From an uncultured Erysipelotrichaceae bacterium (GTDB lineage: Bacteria; Bacillota_I; Bacilli_A; RF39; UBA660), in the NCBI GenBank assembly GCA_902800945.1, contig CADCFX010000012.1, positions 1 to 37,039 on the forward strand: 37,039 bases of DNA, written 5' to 3'. The position numbers and the translations under genes were made by a program. Shown piece by piece: positions 7,785-16,593 of the stretch (positions within the stretch are counted from its first letter, which is position 1; each line of letters begins with the position of its first letter). The notes beneath the pieces were generated by a model. The model was not told the origin of the DNA, searched no databases, and saw nothing but the letters and a program-made list of their open reading frames with translations.

Positions 7785-7812
7785 AAATAAACTATTGTAG
7801 TTTATTTTTTTT
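7783..7812 (+). terminator. Intrinsic terminator
   Basis: A core stem AATAAACTA / TAGTTTATT with a TTG loop, extended by A-T pairs, ends in a run of eight T. It begins at the stop codon of the FxLYD-like gene. Confidence 0.85.
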
Positions 7813-7821
7813 GAATAAATC

Positions 7822-7850
7822 TTTATCAAAAGAATTAAATATATTATAAT
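7822..7850 (+). promoter_or_regulatory. Promoter for the gpmI-like gene
   Basis: A weak -35 TTTATC (7822-7827), a 17-base spacer and a perfect TATAAT (7845-7850). The leader of about 37 bases contains AAGGGAAG as ribosome binding site. Confidence 0.55.
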
Positions 7851-7893
7851 GAAAGCATAAGGATTACGACTATTCCTAAGGGAAGTGCTATAA

Positions 7894-9390
7894 ATGAAAA
7901 AAATACTAACAATTATACTTGATGGATTTGGAATGAAAGAAGACGTTTATGGCAACGCTGTAAAAAATGCTGGAATGACAAATTTTATCAATGTATGGCA
8001 AAATTATCCACACTCTCTTTTGAGTTGCAGCGAAAAAAAAGTAGGGCTACCTAACGGTGTTGCTATAGATAGTGAACTGGCTCACAAAACAATCGGAGCG
8101 GGAAGGATAGTAAAAAGCAAATATGAAACAACGCAAGAGGCTATTAGCCGAGGAGAGTTGTTTAACAATAATAATAAATATCTAAAAATGGTAGAATATT
8201 TAAAAGAAAGTAAAAAAAGCATCCACATAGTATACTTTATGTCAGAAAGTGTATTGAATTCCAATCTTAATGATCTTAAATGCATTATTAATAATTTGGC
8301 AAGACAAGGGGTAAAAAATGTCTATTTACACATAATAACGGATGGAGAAGATTCTTCTAAATTCTATAGTCTAAGTTTCTTTAAGAAACACCCTGTTGAT
8401 TTTAATGGGGTACCATTTGCTAGTGTGTGCGGTAAGTACTATGCAATGGATAAAACAAGAGACTACACAAAAACACAAGTTTACTACGACTTGTTAATAA
8501 ACTCAAAAGGAGTAAAAACTCCAAGTTTAGAAAAAATTGTAGAAATATGCTATAACAAAAAAATAACGGACACCTATCTTCCTCCAATTAAAACGGAGAG
8601 CTTTAAACCGATTGAAGATGGCGATGTGGCTTTCTTTATAAATTATGGGCGTGACTCACAATTGCAAATATTGAACTCGTTAGTAAACAAATCTTTTGAT
8701 GTATTTCCTACGAGGGATATAAATATAAGGGCTTACAGCTTATTTGAGATAAGAAAAAAGCTTAACATTGATTACCTATTAAAAGAAGAAAAGGTTAAAA
8801 ATACATTGTCGGAGTACTTGGGTATACTAGGGCTTTCTCAAGCTAGAATAACAGAAGAAATAAAAGAAGAGTCCTTAGACTATTACCTAGATGGCGCGCG
8901 TGAAATCGAAATTGAAAATTGTGAAAACTACATCTTGAAGACTAATAAAATAGAATATATAGAGAAAAAGCCAGAAATGAAAGCATTAAACATAGCACGT
9001 CTAGTAATTAAATGTATGGAAAATGATTATGATTTTATAGTGGCTAATTTCGCAAATCCTGATGTAATAGGACATACTGGCAATTTTCAAGCAACAATAA
9101 ATGCTCTGCAGGCAATAGATGTGTGTCTTGGTAAAATAATAGAAGTAGCAAAAGACAATTTTTACAAAATAATAATTATGGGATCGCATGCGAATTGTGA
9201 AACGATAATTGATAGGGACAATAAAATAATAACTAAAAACACTTTAAGCAAAGTACCATTTATAATAATGGACAAGAAAGTGAAGCTAAAAGGTGGGGAT
9301 ATAACATCTGCCGCGCCAACTATACTATCATACATGGATATAAACCTTCCTCAAGAAATGAAAAACACCGAGATATTAATAGATGAATAG
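7894..9390 (+). CDS. GpmI-family (iPGM) homologue lacking most catalytic motifs
   Basis: This protein has 498 residues, close to the ~510 of cofactor-independent phosphoglycerate mutase, and aligns by eye over its whole length. It keeps metal ligand Asp10 (LDGFG), nucleophile Ser60 (DSELAHKTIGAGRIV), Asp390/His394 (NFANPDVIGHTG) and His432. Other sites are lost. ADHGNAE reads GSHANCE (430-436), so one metal Asp is Ser431. The HTxNPVP histidine is Asn449. SDGGVHSH reads SESVLNSN (117-124). DGRD reads DGED (150-153). GRYYAMDR has become GKYYAMDK. NFRxDR reads NYGRDS (250-255). The TEKYxHVTFF lysine is absent. Both metal sites and most of the phosphoglycerate pocket are thus damaged, so mutase activity is unlikely as the family is understood. 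It may be a regulatory or binding paralogue. It has its own promoter and terminator and follows pgk and the Spo0A-like gene. Confidence 0.85.
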   Translation: MKKILTIILDGFGMKEDVYGNAVKNAGMTNFINVWQNYPHSLLSCSEKKVGLPNGVAIDSELAHKTIGAGRIVKSKYETTQEAISRGELFNNNNKYLKMVEYLKESKKSIHIVYFMSESVLNSNLNDLKCIINNLARQGVKNVYLHIITDGEDSSKFYSLSFFKKHPVDFNGVPFASVCGKYYAMDKTRDYTKTQVYYDLLINSKGVKTPSLEKIVEICYNKKITDTYLPPIKTESFKPIEDGDVAFFINYGRDSQLQILNSLVNKSFDVFPTRDINIRAYSLFEIRKKLNIDYLLKEEKVKNTLSEYLGILGLSQARITEEIKEESLDYYLDGAREIEIENCENYILKTNKIEYIEKKPEMKALNIARLVIKCMENDYDFIVANFANPDVIGHTGNFQATINALQAIDVCLGKIIEVAKDNFYKIIIMGSHANCETIIDRDNKIITKNTLSKVPFIIMDKKVKLKGGDITSAAPTILSYMDINLPQEMKNTEILIDE

Positions 9391-9418
9391 ATAAAAGGGA
9401 AATACCTTTTATTTTTTT
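9391..9418 (+). terminator. Intrinsic terminator before the ribosomal operon
   Basis: An 8-bp stem ATAAAAGG / CCTTTTAT with a GAAATA loop is followed by six T. It starts directly after the TAG stop. Confidence 0.85.
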
Positions 9419-9440
9419 GGAAAAAAAGTTAAATTTATTC

Positions 9441-9469
9441 TTGCATTCCGCACAAATCCTTGTTATAAT
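9441..9469 (+). promoter_or_regulatory. Promoter of the S10-spc-alpha operon
   Basis: TTGCAT (9441-9446), a 17-base spacer and TATAAT (9464-9469), preceded by an extended -10 TGT. It is the only strong promoter I see for the next 13 kb of ribosomal genes. It shares its -35 and extended -10 with the pheS T-box promoter at 27291. Confidence 0.85.
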
Positions 9470-9475
9470 CATAGT

Positions 9476-9601
9476 CGTATGACTGCATAGATGTGTGAGG
9501 TTGCCGATACGCCAGGCGAAGTTGTTAAAACGTTTGACGGAATCGGGTAATTCATTACGGAGCGGGTCTATTAAGAATATAGGCGAAAGGAGGACATGCA
9601 A
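9476..9601 (+). promoter_or_regulatory. Structured leader of the S10 operon
   Basis: About 125 bases between the predicted start site and rpsJ are distinctly richer in G+C than the surrounding DNA. TTGCCGAT (9501-9508) can pair with ATCGGGTAA (9542-9550) with one bulge, closing an inner region that contains CGCCAGGCG. A small hairpin (CTAT...ATAG) lies before the ribosome binding site. The GAGGTTGC...ACGC block resembles, from memory, the S10 leaders of other Bacilli, which suggests autogenous control by a ribosomal protein. That role is inferred. Confidence 0.5.
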
Positions 9602-9913
9602 ATGTCAAAGAAAAAAATGCGTTTCACATTGAAGGCTTATGATCATCGTTTACTTGATCTAGCTTGCGGAAAAATCGTTGAAACAGTAAAAAGAACAGGA
9701 GGCAAAGTTGTAGGGCCTGTACCTCTACCAACTGTAGTTGAAAAAATTACAATTCTTAGAGCAGTACATAAATACAAAGACTCTAGAGAACAATTTGAAA
9801 GTCGCACACACAAAAGACTTATTGATGTTGTTGACCCAACACCAGAGACAATTGAAGCTTTAAAGCATTTAGATTTGCCTAGCGGTGTTGAATGCAAAGG
9901 CAAAGAGGCCTAA
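9602..9913 (+). CDS. rpsJ: 30S ribosomal protein S10
   Basis: This 103-residue protein is the first gene of the operon. S10 sits in the 30S head and also pairs with NusB in antitermination. Family motifs are [13 protein letters not shown] at the start, GPVPLPT in the middle and [16 protein letters not shown] in the loop. An ATG six bases earlier (9596) is in frame but only two bases from the AAAGGAGG site; the ATG at 9602 has the proper eight-base spacing and gives the usual N-terminus MSKKKMRF. The C-terminal KGKEA is slightly extended. Confidence 0.96.
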   Translation: MSKKKMRFTLKAYDHRLLDLACGKIVETVKRTGGKVVGPVPLPTVVEKITILRAVHKYKDSREQFESRTHKRLIDVVDPTPETIEALKHLDLPSGVECKGKEA

Positions 9914-9937
9914 TAGAAAAAATATGGAGGAAAAAAT

Positions 9938-10762
9938 ATGAAAGGAATCTTAGGACGCAAAATTGGAATGACTCAAGTCTTCAGCAAAGATGAAAAGTTA
10001 ATTCCAGTTACAGTAGTACAAGTTGAACCAAATGTAGTAACTCAAGTAAAAACTGTTGAAACTGATGGCTATAGCGCTATTCAATTAGCTACTGTAGAAA
10101 AAAAAGAAAAGAATGCTAGTAAAGCTAGCGTTGGACACGCAAAAAAAGCTAATACTACTCCTAAGCGCTTCTTAAAGGAAATTAGAAACTTTGAAGGTAC
10201 TTATAACTTAGGAGATACAATTAACGCTGACATATTTGCTGCTGGTGAATATGTTGATGTTACAGGAACAAGCAAAGGACATGGTACACAGGGTGTAATC
10301 AAACGTTGGAATCAATCTAGAGGGCCAATGACTCATGGTTCACGTTATCACAGAAGACCTGGTTCAATGGGTACAATGCTTCCAATGCACGTATTAAAGG
10401 GTAAGAAATTACCTGGACACATGGGTGTTGAAACTACAACTATTCAAAACCTAGAAATAATAGAAGTTAATGTTGAAGATAATTATATTTTAGTAAGTGG
10501 TAATATTCCAGGTGCTAAAAATTCCTTAGTTTTGATTAAATCAGCTGTTAAAAAATCTGGTGAAAAAGCTCCAGAAAAAGAAATTTTATCTTATGAAGAT
10601 AAAACTGAAACAGTTGTAGATGAAGTTGTAGAAACTGCTGAAGAAGTAGTAGAAGAAGCTGCTCCAGAAGTAGTAGAGGAGACTACTCCAGAAACTACTG
10701 AAGAAGCTGCTGAAGAAACTTCAGAAAAAGAAGCTGAAGAAAACCAAGAGGAAAGTAAGTAA
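9938..10762 (+). CDS. rplC: 50S ribosomal protein L3 with a long acidic tail
   Basis: This protein has 274 residues against about 209 for the family. The core (1-207) is a normal L3, with [12 protein letters not shown] at the start, the [12 protein letters not shown] and [17 protein letters not shown] loops that reach the peptidyl-transferase centre (about 114-144), and the [10 protein letters not shown] ending. After residue 207 a 67-residue tail consists almost entirely of Glu, Thr, Val, Ala and Pro (repeats such as [14 protein letters not shown]). The tail should be disordered and highly negative, which is odd for an rRNA-binding protein. It is in frame with no break, so it is part of the gene. 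Confidence 0.95.
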   Translation: MKGILGRKIGMTQVFSKDEKLIPVTVVQVEPNVVTQVKTVETDGYSAIQLATVEKKEKNASKASVGHAKKANTTPKRFLKEIRNFEGTYNLGDTINADIFAAGEYVDVTGTSKGHGTQGVIKRWNQSRGPMTHGSRYHRRPGSMGTMLPMHVLKGKKLPGHMGVETTTIQNLEIIEVNVEDNYILVSGNIPGAKNSLVLIKSAVKKSGEKAPEKEILSYEDKTETVVDEVVETAEEVVEEAAPEVVEETTPETTEEAAEETSEKEAEENQEESK

Positions 10763-10785
10763 TTACTCTAGAAAGGTGATCTAAT

Positions 10786-11409
10786 ATGGCAAAAATACAA
10801 TTAATTAACCAAAAAGGTGAAAAACTAAAGGATTTAACATTAGCTGATAGCGTTTGGAACATTGAGGCAAACGATATAGTATTAAAGAAAGCAATTGTTT
10901 TACAATTAGCAGCATCTAGACAAGGAACAGCAAAAACAAAAACTCGTTCAGAAGTTTCTGGTGGTGGAAGAAAGCCATGGAGACAAAAAGGAACAGGACG
11001 TGCTCGTCAGGGATCTATCAGAGCCACACAATGGCGTAAAGGTGGTATCGCTGGAGGAGTTCAACCTAGAGATTATACATTTGATATGAACAAAAAAGAA
11101 AGAAGCCTAGCTATTAAAAGTGCTCTTTCACACAAATATCAGGGTAAAGAACTAGTAGTAGTTGATAATATAAAATTAGACAATTTAAAAACTAAAGGAG
11201 TTAAAGAAATCATTACTGATTTAAAACTTGACGGAAAGGTATTATTCGTAACAAAAGATGAGAATGAAAACTTATTCATGGCAAGTAGAAATCTAGGTTA
11301 TGCTTACGCAATCATGGCTGATGAAATAAATTGTTATGATATCATTAACGCCGATAAACTAGTTTGTGATGAAGAGGCTGTAAAAGTAATTGAAGGGGGA
11401 CTTAAATAA
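10786..11409 (+). CDS. rplD: 50S ribosomal protein L4
   Basis: At 207 residues this is a normal length. L4 lines the exit tunnel, and in many bacteria it represses its own S10 operon. The tunnel loop motif [20 protein letters not shown] (about 61-80) is intact, followed by [23 protein letters not shown] ribosome binding site precedes the ATG. Its TAA stop overlaps the rplW start (TAATG). With the structured leader upstream of rpsJ it is a candidate autoregulator, but this is inference only. Confidence 0.96.
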   Translation: MAKIQLINQKGEKLKDLTLADSVWNIEANDIVLKKAIVLQLAASRQGTAKTKTRSEVSGGGRKPWRQKGTGRARQGSIRATQWRKGGIAGGVQPRDYTFDMNKKERSLAIKSALSHKYQGKELVVVDNIKLDNLKTKGVKEIITDLKLDGKVLFVTKDENENLFMASRNLGYAYAIMADEINCYDIINADKLVCDEEAVKVIEGGLK

Positions 11410-11684
11410 TGAAAGATTATACAAATATTATTATTGCACCTGTAATTACAGAAAAATCAGCAATACAAAAAGAAAACAATGTTTATACATTTAAAGTAGC
11501 AAAAGACGCTAACAAAATACAAATAAAGAAAGCTATCGAAGAGGCTTTTGGTGTTAAAGTTACCAAAGTAAATACTTTAAACACTAAATCTAAGTCAAAA
11601 AGAGTTGGAAGATATACTGGAAAAACACAAGCGTATAAAAAAGCATTCGTAACTCTTAAAGACGGAGATTCAATAGAGTTATAG
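11409..11684 (+). CDS. rplW: 50S ribosomal protein L23
   Basis: At 91 residues this is the usual short bacterial L23, which sits at the tunnel exit and docks trigger factor and SRP. It begins with [12 protein letters not shown], the family signature, and carries the basic loop [15 protein letters not shown] around 58-72. It is translationally coupled to rplD by a TAATG overlap. Its TAG stop is part of the TAGGAGG ribosome binding site of rplB. Confidence 0.95.
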   Translation: MKDYTNIIIAPVITEKSAIQKENNVYTFKVAKDANKIQIKKAIEEAFGVKVTKVNTLNTKSKSKRVGRYTGKTQAYKKAFVTLKDGDSIEL

Positions 11685-11697
11685 GAGGGAGAAGAAT

Positions 11698-12528
11698 ATG
11701 GCAATTAAGAAATATAAACCAACCACTAATGGCCGTCGTGGTATGAGCACATTAGTAAGAAACGAAATTACAGCTTCTACTCCTGAAAAATCACTAGTTG
11801 TTTCTAAATCAAAAACAGGAGGAAGAAACAATCAAGGTAGAATGACTGTACGTCACATCGGCGGCGGAGCAAAACAAAAATACAGATTAGTGGATTTTAA
11901 GAGAAATAAAACTGGTGTTACTGGACGCATTGCCTCAATTGAATATGATCCAAATAGAAACGCCAATATTGCACTAGTAAATTACCGCGATGGCGAAAAA
12001 AGATATATCATAGCTCCTAAAGACTTAACCGTAGGAACTATAATTGAAAGTGGTCCACAAGCAGATATCAAAGTCGGAAATGCTCTACCACTTGCAAGTA
12101 TTCCAGTAGGAACAGTAATTCATTGTATAGAATTAACCCCTGGTAAGGGAGCTGCTCTATGTAGAGCTGCAGGAACATCTGCACAAATACTAGGCAGAGA
12201 AGACAAATATGTATTAATCAGATTACAATCTGGTGAAACAAGGAAAGTATTAGGAACATGCTATGCAACAATTGGTACAGTTGGTAACGAAGATTATGAA
12301 CTTATTGATTGGGGAAAAGCAGGACGTGTTCGTCACTTAGGTGTAAAACCTACAAACCGTGGTTCTGTAATGAACCCTAATGACCATCCACATGGTGGTG
12401 GTGAAGGTCGTACTCCAGTTGGACGTAAGTCGCCAATGACTCCATGGGGTAAAAAAGCTATGGGTGTTAAAACTCGTAAAAGTAAGAAAGCATCTAACAA
12501 GCTAATTGTTAGTCGTAAGAAGAAATAG
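11698..12528 (+). CDS. rplB: 50S ribosomal protein L2
   Basis: This 276-residue protein has the full family length. L2 bridges the subunits and is needed for peptidyl-transferase assembly. Visible marks are the N-terminal [13 protein letters not shown], the OB-fold region with [12 protein letters not shown] (about 53-64), and the C-terminal loop [18 protein letters not shown] (about 226-243) with its conserved histidines. A basic tail ([14 protein letters not shown]) closes the protein. Spacing to rpsS is 12 bases. Confidence 0.97.
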   Translation: MAIKKYKPTTNGRRGMSTLVRNEITASTPEKSLVVSKSKTGGRNNQGRMTVRHIGGGAKQKYRLVDFKRNKTGVTGRIASIEYDPNRNANIALVNYRDGEKRYIIAPKDLTVGTIIESGPQADIKVGNALPLASIPVGTVIHCIELTPGKGAALCRAAGTSAQILGREDKYVLIRLQSGETRKVLGTCYATIGTVGNEDYELIDWGKAGRVRHLGVKPTNRGSVMNPNDHPHGGGEGRTPVGRKSPMTPWGKKAMGVKTRKSKKASNKLIVSRKKK

Positions 12529-12540
12529 GAGGAATAAACA

Positions 12541-12804
12541 ATGGCAAGAAGTTTGAAAAAAGGGCCTTATGTATTCGGTAGATTACTTAAGAAAATTCAA
12601 GAACAAAACAAAAACAATAAAAAAGAAGTTATTAAAACTTGGTCTCGTCGTTCAACTATTTATCCTGATTTCGTAGGACATACAATAGCTGTACATAACG
12701 GAAAAGAATTCGTTCCAGTTTATATAACTGAAGATATGGTTGGCCACAAGCTTGGAGAATTTGCACTAACTCGTAAATTCGGCGGCCACGCAGGACAAAA
12801 GTAG
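12541..12804 (+). CDS. rpsS: 30S ribosomal protein S19
   Basis: This 87-residue protein is slightly shorter than the ~92 of Bacillus because the C-terminal basic tail is trimmed after GGHAGQK. It begins with [10 protein letters not shown] and carries the [16 protein letters not shown] and [13 protein letters not shown] motifs. It forms a complex with S13 in the 30S head. A strong AGGAGG that includes the rplB stop lies before the ATG. Confidence 0.96.
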   Translation: MARSLKKGPYVFGRLLKKIQEQNKNNKKEVIKTWSRRSTIYPDFVGHTIAVHNGKEFVPVYITEDMVGHKLGEFALTRKFGGHAGQK

Positions 12805-12820
12805 GAAGGGAGAATAAGTA

Positions 12821-13165
12821 ATGGAAGCATATGCAATACACAAAAGCGCTATGATAGCTCCTCGTAAAGCTAGAATGACTATGGATCTAGTTAGAGGAAA
12901 AGACGTAGCAACAGCTAGAAATATTCTAGAAAACACGAATACTAAAGCTAGCAGATTAATACTTAAAGTATTAAATTCAGCAGTAGCTAATGCTGTTAAT
13001 AACAATGGCGCAAATGAAACAGAACTTGTTATCTCTGAATGCTTTGTAAATCCTGGACAGGTTTATAAAAGAATTAAATTTGCATCAAAGGGTAATGTTG
13101 ATAGAAGAGATAAAAGAACAAGTCATATTACTGTAAAAGTATCTGATAATAAGGAGGAGAAATAG
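12821..13165 (+). CDS. rplV: 50S ribosomal protein L22
   Basis: This 114-residue protein has the normal length. L22 lines the exit tunnel with a long beta-hairpin. Diagnostic segments are [19 protein letters not shown] near the N-terminus and [20 protein letters not shown] in the hairpin (about 84-103), the region where macrolide-resistance changes occur in other species. The gene ends one base before the rpsC start. Confidence 0.95.
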   Translation: MEAYAIHKSAMIAPRKARMTMDLVRGKDVATARNILENTNTKASRLILKVLNSAVANAVNNNGANETELVISECFVNPGQVYKRIKFASKGNVDRRDKRTSHITVKVSDNKEEK

Positions 13166-13166
13166 T

Positions 13167-13847
13167 ATGGGACAAAAAGTTAATCCAATAGGATTCAGAG
13201 TTGGCGTAAACAAAGATTGGCAAGCTAAATGGTATGCTAATAAAAAAGATTTTGGTATCCTTTTAGCAAAAGATAACAAAATCCGTAAATTTATTGCTGA
13301 CAATATGAAAGATGCTGCTGTTTCTCAAGTAATTATTGAAAGAACAGATAAGAGAACAGATGTTAAAATCTATACTGCCAAACCAGGTGTAATTATCGGA
13401 CGTGGTGGAGAAGATATAGAGAAATTAAGAAATAAATTGAAAAAACTAGTAGATGAAGAAATATACATCTCTATAGTTGAAGAAAAGAATCCAGATTTAA
13501 ACGCAAAATTAGTAGCTGATCAAATCGCAGGACAAATTGAAGCTCGTGCACCATTTAGAAGCGCTCAAAAAAGAGCAATTAGAAACACTATGAAAGCTGG
13601 AGCTAAAGGAATTAAAACTTCAGTATCAGGCCGCCTCGGCGGAGCAGAAATGGCTCGTACTGAATTTTATGTAGAAGGAACAGTTCCTCTACATACAATC
13701 AGAGCTGACGTAGATTATGCAACCAGTGAAGCGAATACAACATACGGAAAAATTGGCGTAAAGGTATGGATCTATAGAGGAGAAGTTCTTCCTACAAAGA
13801 AAAACAAGAAGGGAGATGCTCAAGATGTTAATGCCAAAAAGAACTAA
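13167..13847 (+). CDS. rpsC: 30S ribosomal protein S3
   Basis: This 226-residue protein is S3 at the mRNA entry site. The KH domain carries [16 protein letters not shown] (about 74-89, the GxxG loop). The C-terminal domain shows [13 protein letters not shown] and the [16 protein letters not shown] strand. A short Lys/Asp-rich tail follows. It starts two bases after the rplV stop, and its last 23 bases overlap the start of rplP. Confidence 0.96.
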   Translation: MGQKVNPIGFRVGVNKDWQAKWYANKKDFGILLAKDNKIRKFIADNMKDAAVSQVIIERTDKRTDVKIYTAKPGVIIGRGGEDIEKLRNKLKKLVDEEIYISIVEEKNPDLNAKLVADQIAGQIEARAPFRSAQKRAIRNTMKAGAKGIKTSVSGRLGGAEMARTEFYVEGTVPLHTIRADVDYATSEANTTYGKIGVKVWIYRGEVLPTKKNKKGDAQDVNAKKN

Positions 13848-14259
13848 ATATCGTAAGCAACATCGTTTACCATATGAAGGTCATGCCAAAGGAAACACAG
13901 AGTTACACTATGGAGACTATGGACTAGTTGCTAACGAAGGTGCTTGGATTACAGCTCAACAAATTGAAGCAGCTCGTATAGCTATGACACGTTATATGAA
14001 ACGTGGAGGAAAAGTATGGATTAATATTTTCCCTCATCTACCATTAACTAAGAAACCTCTTGGTGTTCGTCAAGGTAAAGGTAAAGGAAGCGTTGAAGGA
14101 TACGTTGCTGTAGTTAAAAAAGGTAAAATTATGTTTGAAATAGGAGAAGTTAGTGAAGAAATCGCTAGAGAAGCATTAAGACTAGCATCACATAAACTAC
14201 CTGTTACATGTAAATTCATAAAAAAAGAAGACAAAGGTGGTGTATCTAATGAAAGTTAA
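13825..14259 (+). CDS. rplP: 50S ribosomal protein L16
   Basis: This protein has 144 residues from the ATG at 13825, which gives the standard N-terminus [14 protein letters not shown] and has AAGGGAG nine bases before it. An in-frame ATG at 13816 abuts that site and is rejected. L16 helps place tRNA at the A site. The [20 protein letters not shown] block (about 81-100) and MFEIGEV are intact. The start overlaps rpsC by 23 bases and the end overlaps rpmC by 11, so all three are probably translationally coupled. Confidence 0.95.
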   Translation: MLMPKRTKYRKQHRLPYEGHAKGNTELHYGDYGLVANEGAWITAQQIEAARIAMTRYMKRGGKVWINIFPHLPLTKKPLGVRQGKGKGSVEGYVAVVKKGKIMFEIGEVSEEIAREALRLASHKLPVTCKFIKKEDKGGVSNES

Positions 14260-14464
14260 TGAAAAGTTAAAAGAACTTAGAGCTTTATCAGATGAAGAAC
14301 TAACTAAAAAGATAAAGGAATCAAAAAAAGAGTTATTTGATTTAAGATTAAAAATATCAACAGGTACACTTGAAAAACCATCAAATGTTGAGGAGTTAAG
14401 AAAAGACATAGCAAGAATGAAAACTATTCTTAACGAAAGAAAGATTAATGGAGGCGAAAAATAA
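14249..14464 (+). CDS. rpmC: 50S ribosomal protein L29
   Basis: This protein has 71 residues from the ATG at 14249. The AAAGGTGG ribosome binding site inside rplP supports this start over an upstream GTG at 14237 that overlaps it. L29 is a small helical protein near the tunnel exit. The family pattern [13 protein letters not shown]...[17 protein letters not shown]...[13 protein letters not shown] is complete. The stop overlaps the rpsQ start (TAATG). Confidence 0.93.
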   Translation: MKVNEKLKELRALSDEELTKKIKESKKELFDLRLKISTGTLEKPSNVEELRKDIARMKTILNERKINGGEK

Positions 14465-14733
14465 TGGCAGAAACTAAAGAAGCAAAAAGAACAGCGCTAG
14501 TTGGTAAAGTAGTTAGTGCAAAATGCGATAAAACTATCACTGTTTTAGTTGAGACATATAAAAAGCATCCACTTTATGGAAAAAGAGTAAAATACTCTAA
14601 AAAATATGCAGCACATGACGAAAAGAATATAGCTAAAGAAGGAGATACAGTTAGAATAATTAGTACAAAACCATTATCTAAGACTAAGAGATATGAATTA
14701 GATAAAGTACTAGTTGAAGCTGTTATCCTATAG
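14464..14733 (+). CDS. rpsQ: 30S ribosomal protein S17
   Basis: This 89-residue protein is an OB-fold protein that helps start 30S assembly. It shows [37 protein letters not shown] (about 35-54) and the closing [17 protein letters not shown]. The N-terminal AETKEAKR is a short extra basic/acidic lead. It is coupled to rpmC by a one-base overlap, and its TAG stop is embedded in the TAGGAGG site of rplN. Confidence 0.95.
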   Translation: MAETKEAKRTALVGKVVSAKCDKTITVLVETYKKHPLYGKRVKYSKKYAAHDEKNIAKEGDTVRIISTKPLSKTKRYELDKVLVEAVIL

Positions 14734-14745
14734 GAGGTATCATTT

Positions 14746-15114
14746 ATGGTAATGCAAGAATCAAGACTTAAAGTTGCTGATAACTCTGGCGCTCGTGAAA
14801 TACTTGTTATCAAAGTTGCTGGAGGAAGTAAAGTTAAAAGTGGGAACATTGGTGATATCGTAGTTGGAACAGTTAAAAAGGCTATTCCTAACAGCAATAT
14901 TCCAAAAGGAAAAGTAGTCAAGGCTGTAATTGTAAGAACTGTTGAAGGCGTAAGACGTGCTGACGGTTCGTATATAAAATTTGATGATAATGCATGCGTT
15001 TTAATTAGAGAGGATAAGAGTCCAATAGGAACTCGTGTACTTGGACCTGTAGCTCGTGAACTTCGTGAAAAAGAATTTATGAAAATCGTTTCACTTGCTC
15101 CAGAAGTATTATAG
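14746..15114 (+). CDS. rplN: 50S ribosomal protein L14
   Basis: This 122-residue protein is the invariant length of the family. L14 forms an inter-subunit bridge and binds the silencing factor Rsf[41 protein letters not shown] and [14 protein letters not shown] are all present. The stop TAG is again fused to the AGGAGG site of the next gene. Confidence 0.97.
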   Translation: MVMQESRLKVADNSGAREILVIKVAGGSKVKSGNIGDIVVGTVKKAIPNSNIPKGKVVKAVIVRTVEGVRRADGSYIKFDDNACVLIREDKSPIGTRVLGPVARELREKEFMKIVSLAPEVL

Positions 15115-15126
15115 GAGGGAACTTAT

Positions 15127-15414
15127 ATGAAAATAAAAGTTGGCGATAACGTAAAGATCCTTGCCGGAAAAGATAAAGGTAAAGAAGGAAAAGTTATTAA
15201 AACCCTAAAAGATAGCAATAAAGTTGTTGTTGAAGGAATCAATATGGTTAAAAAGCATGTTAAACCAAGAGGAATGAATGAAGTTGGTTCAATAGTAGAT
15301 GTTGAAGCACCTATTCATGCATCAAATGTTAAATTAAATACTAAAGAAACAAAAAAAGACGCTAAAAAAGTTAAAGAAACTAAAAGCGAAAAGAAAACAA
15401 AGAAAGCTAGTTAG
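15127..15414 (+). CDS. rplX: 50S ribosomal protein L24 with altered C-terminus
   Basis: This protein has 95 residues against about 103. The N-terminal KOW part is normal: [33 protein letters not shown] and the EAPIHASNV strand (about 60-68). The usual final segment, which includes the RVGYK and KKVRVAKKSG motifs in Bacillus, is missing. A 25-residue Lys/Glu/Thr-rich tail ([20 protein letters not shown]) takes its place. L24 starts 50S assembly through its KOW half, so it is probably functional. Confidence 0.92.
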   Translation: MKIKVGDNVKILAGKDKGKEGKVIKTLKDSNKVVVEGINMVKKHVKPRGMNEVGSIVDVEAPIHASNVKLNTKETKKDAKKVKETKSEKKTKKAS

Positions 15415-15425
15415 AAGGTGTTTAT

Positions 15426-15965
15426 ATGAGTACATTTAAAAAATTATATAATGACGAAATAAAAGACTCTCTAATGAAGAAATTTAACTATAAATCAGTA
15501 ATGGAAATTCCAAAACTAGAAAAAATAGTTATTAACATGGGAGTTGGAGAAGCTTCACATGATTCAAAATTTATGGAAGCTGCAGTTAAAGACCTAGAAG
15601 CATTATCAGGTCAAAAACCAGTAGTAACAAAAGCTCGTAAATCTATAGCTGGCTTTAAAATAAGAGAAGGTCAAGCAATCGGAGCTAAAGTTACACTTCG
15701 TGGAGAAAACATGTACAACTTTATGGAAAAATTAATAAAGATTGGTTTACCACGTGTTCGTGATTTTAGAGGTGTTTCTCGTACAGCGTTTGATGGACGC
15801 GGAAACTACACATTAGGAATTAAAGAACAAGCAATATTCCCAGAAATAGAATATGATCAAATTCTAAAACTTAGAGGAATGGATGTTGTATTCGTTACAA
15901 CTGCAAAAACAAATGAAGAAGCATTAGAACTACTAAGTGGGTTCGGAATGCCATTTAGAAAGTAG
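15426..15965 (+). CDS. rplE: 50S ribosomal protein L5
   Basis: This 179-residue protein has the standard length. L5 binds 5S rRNA and contacts the P-site tRNA. It shows [16 protein letters not shown] (about 29-44), the [19 protein letters not shown] block and [20 protein letters not shown]. The AGAAGGTG ribosome binding site is shared with the end of rplX. Confidence 0.97.
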   Translation: MSTFKKLYNDEIKDSLMKKFNYKSVMEIPKLEKIVINMGVGEASHDSKFMEAAVKDLEALSGQKPVVTKARKSIAGFKIREGQAIGAKVTLRGENMYNFMEKLIKIGLPRVRDFRGVSRTAFDGRGNYTLGIKEQAIFPEIEYDQILKLRGMDVVFVTTAKTNEEALELLSGFGMPFRK

Positions 15966-15983
15966 AAAGAGGAGGAAATATTC

Positions 15984-16169
15984 ATGGCAAAGACAAGTTT
16001 AAAAGTAAAACAACAAAGACCAGCAAAATTCAAATCTAGAGCTTATACTCGTTGCGAAAGATGTGGACGTCCTCACGGAGTTCTACGTAAGTACAGAATA
16101 TGTCGTATTTGTTTTAGAGAATTAGCTAGTAAAGGACAAATTCCTGGCGTTAGAAAGTCAAGTTGGTAG
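15984..16169 (+). CDS. rpsN: 30S ribosomal protein S14, zinc type
   Basis: This 61-residue protein is the short zinc-binding S14Z. Two CxxC pairs (CERC and CRIC, about 24-27 and 40-43) form the zinc ribbon. It ends with the family sequence [11 protein letters not shown]. It sits at its usual place between L5 and S8. Confidence 0.97.
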   Translation: MAKTSLKVKQQRPAKFKSRAYTRCERCGRPHGVLRKYRICRICFRELASKGQIPGVRKSSW

Positions 16170-16186
16170 AAAGGAGGAATTGAAAT

Positions 16187-16582
16187 ATGGTTGGAGATAG
16201 AATAGCTGATATGCTTACAAGAATTCGTAATGCAAATCAAATGAAATATGAAACTGTTGAAGTATTAGGATCAAAAATGACATTAGGCATTGCTGAAATA
16301 CTTAAACGTGAAGGTTATATTCAAGATTTAAAATATACTAAAGATACAAAAGGTGATAAGTTGTTACTTACACTTAAGTATGGTGAAAAGAAAGAAAGAG
16401 TTATCCAAGGATTGAAGAGAGTTTCAAAATCTGGATTACGTGTCTATGCTAAAACTAATGAAATTCCTCGTGTACTTAACGGACTAGGAATTGCAATTAT
16501 ATCAACTTCAAAAGGATTAATGACTGATAAAGAGGCTCGTGAAGCAGGGCTAGGAGGAGAAGTACTTGCCTATATCTGGTAA
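16187..16582 (+). CDS. rpsH: 30S ribosomal protein S8
   Basis: This 131-residue protein is S8, a primary 16S binder that in E. coli also represses the spc operon. [13 protein letters not shown] at the start, the central [15 protein letters not shown] and the final [22 protein letters not shown] motif are intact. The ribosome binding site GAAAGGAGG is near perfect. Confidence 0.97.
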   Translation: MVGDRIADMLTRIRNANQMKYETVEVLGSKMTLGIAEILKREGYIQDLKYTKDTKGDKLLLTLKYGEKKERVIQGLKRVSKSGLRVYAKTNEIPRVLNGLGIAIISTSKGLMTDKEAREAGLGGEVLAYIW

Positions 16583-16593
16583 GGAAAAATATT

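Noticed and set aside
7855..7890. Alternative small hairpins (AGGA/TCCT and TTCC/GGAA) before the gpmI-like start
   Set aside because: The stems are only four base pairs, too weak to claim a switch.
8004..8012. Perfect DnaA box TTATCCACA inside the gpmI-like gene
   Set aside because: It encodes the Tyr-Pro-His of a conserved NYPH stretch and stands alone; one chance match in 37 kb is unsurprising.
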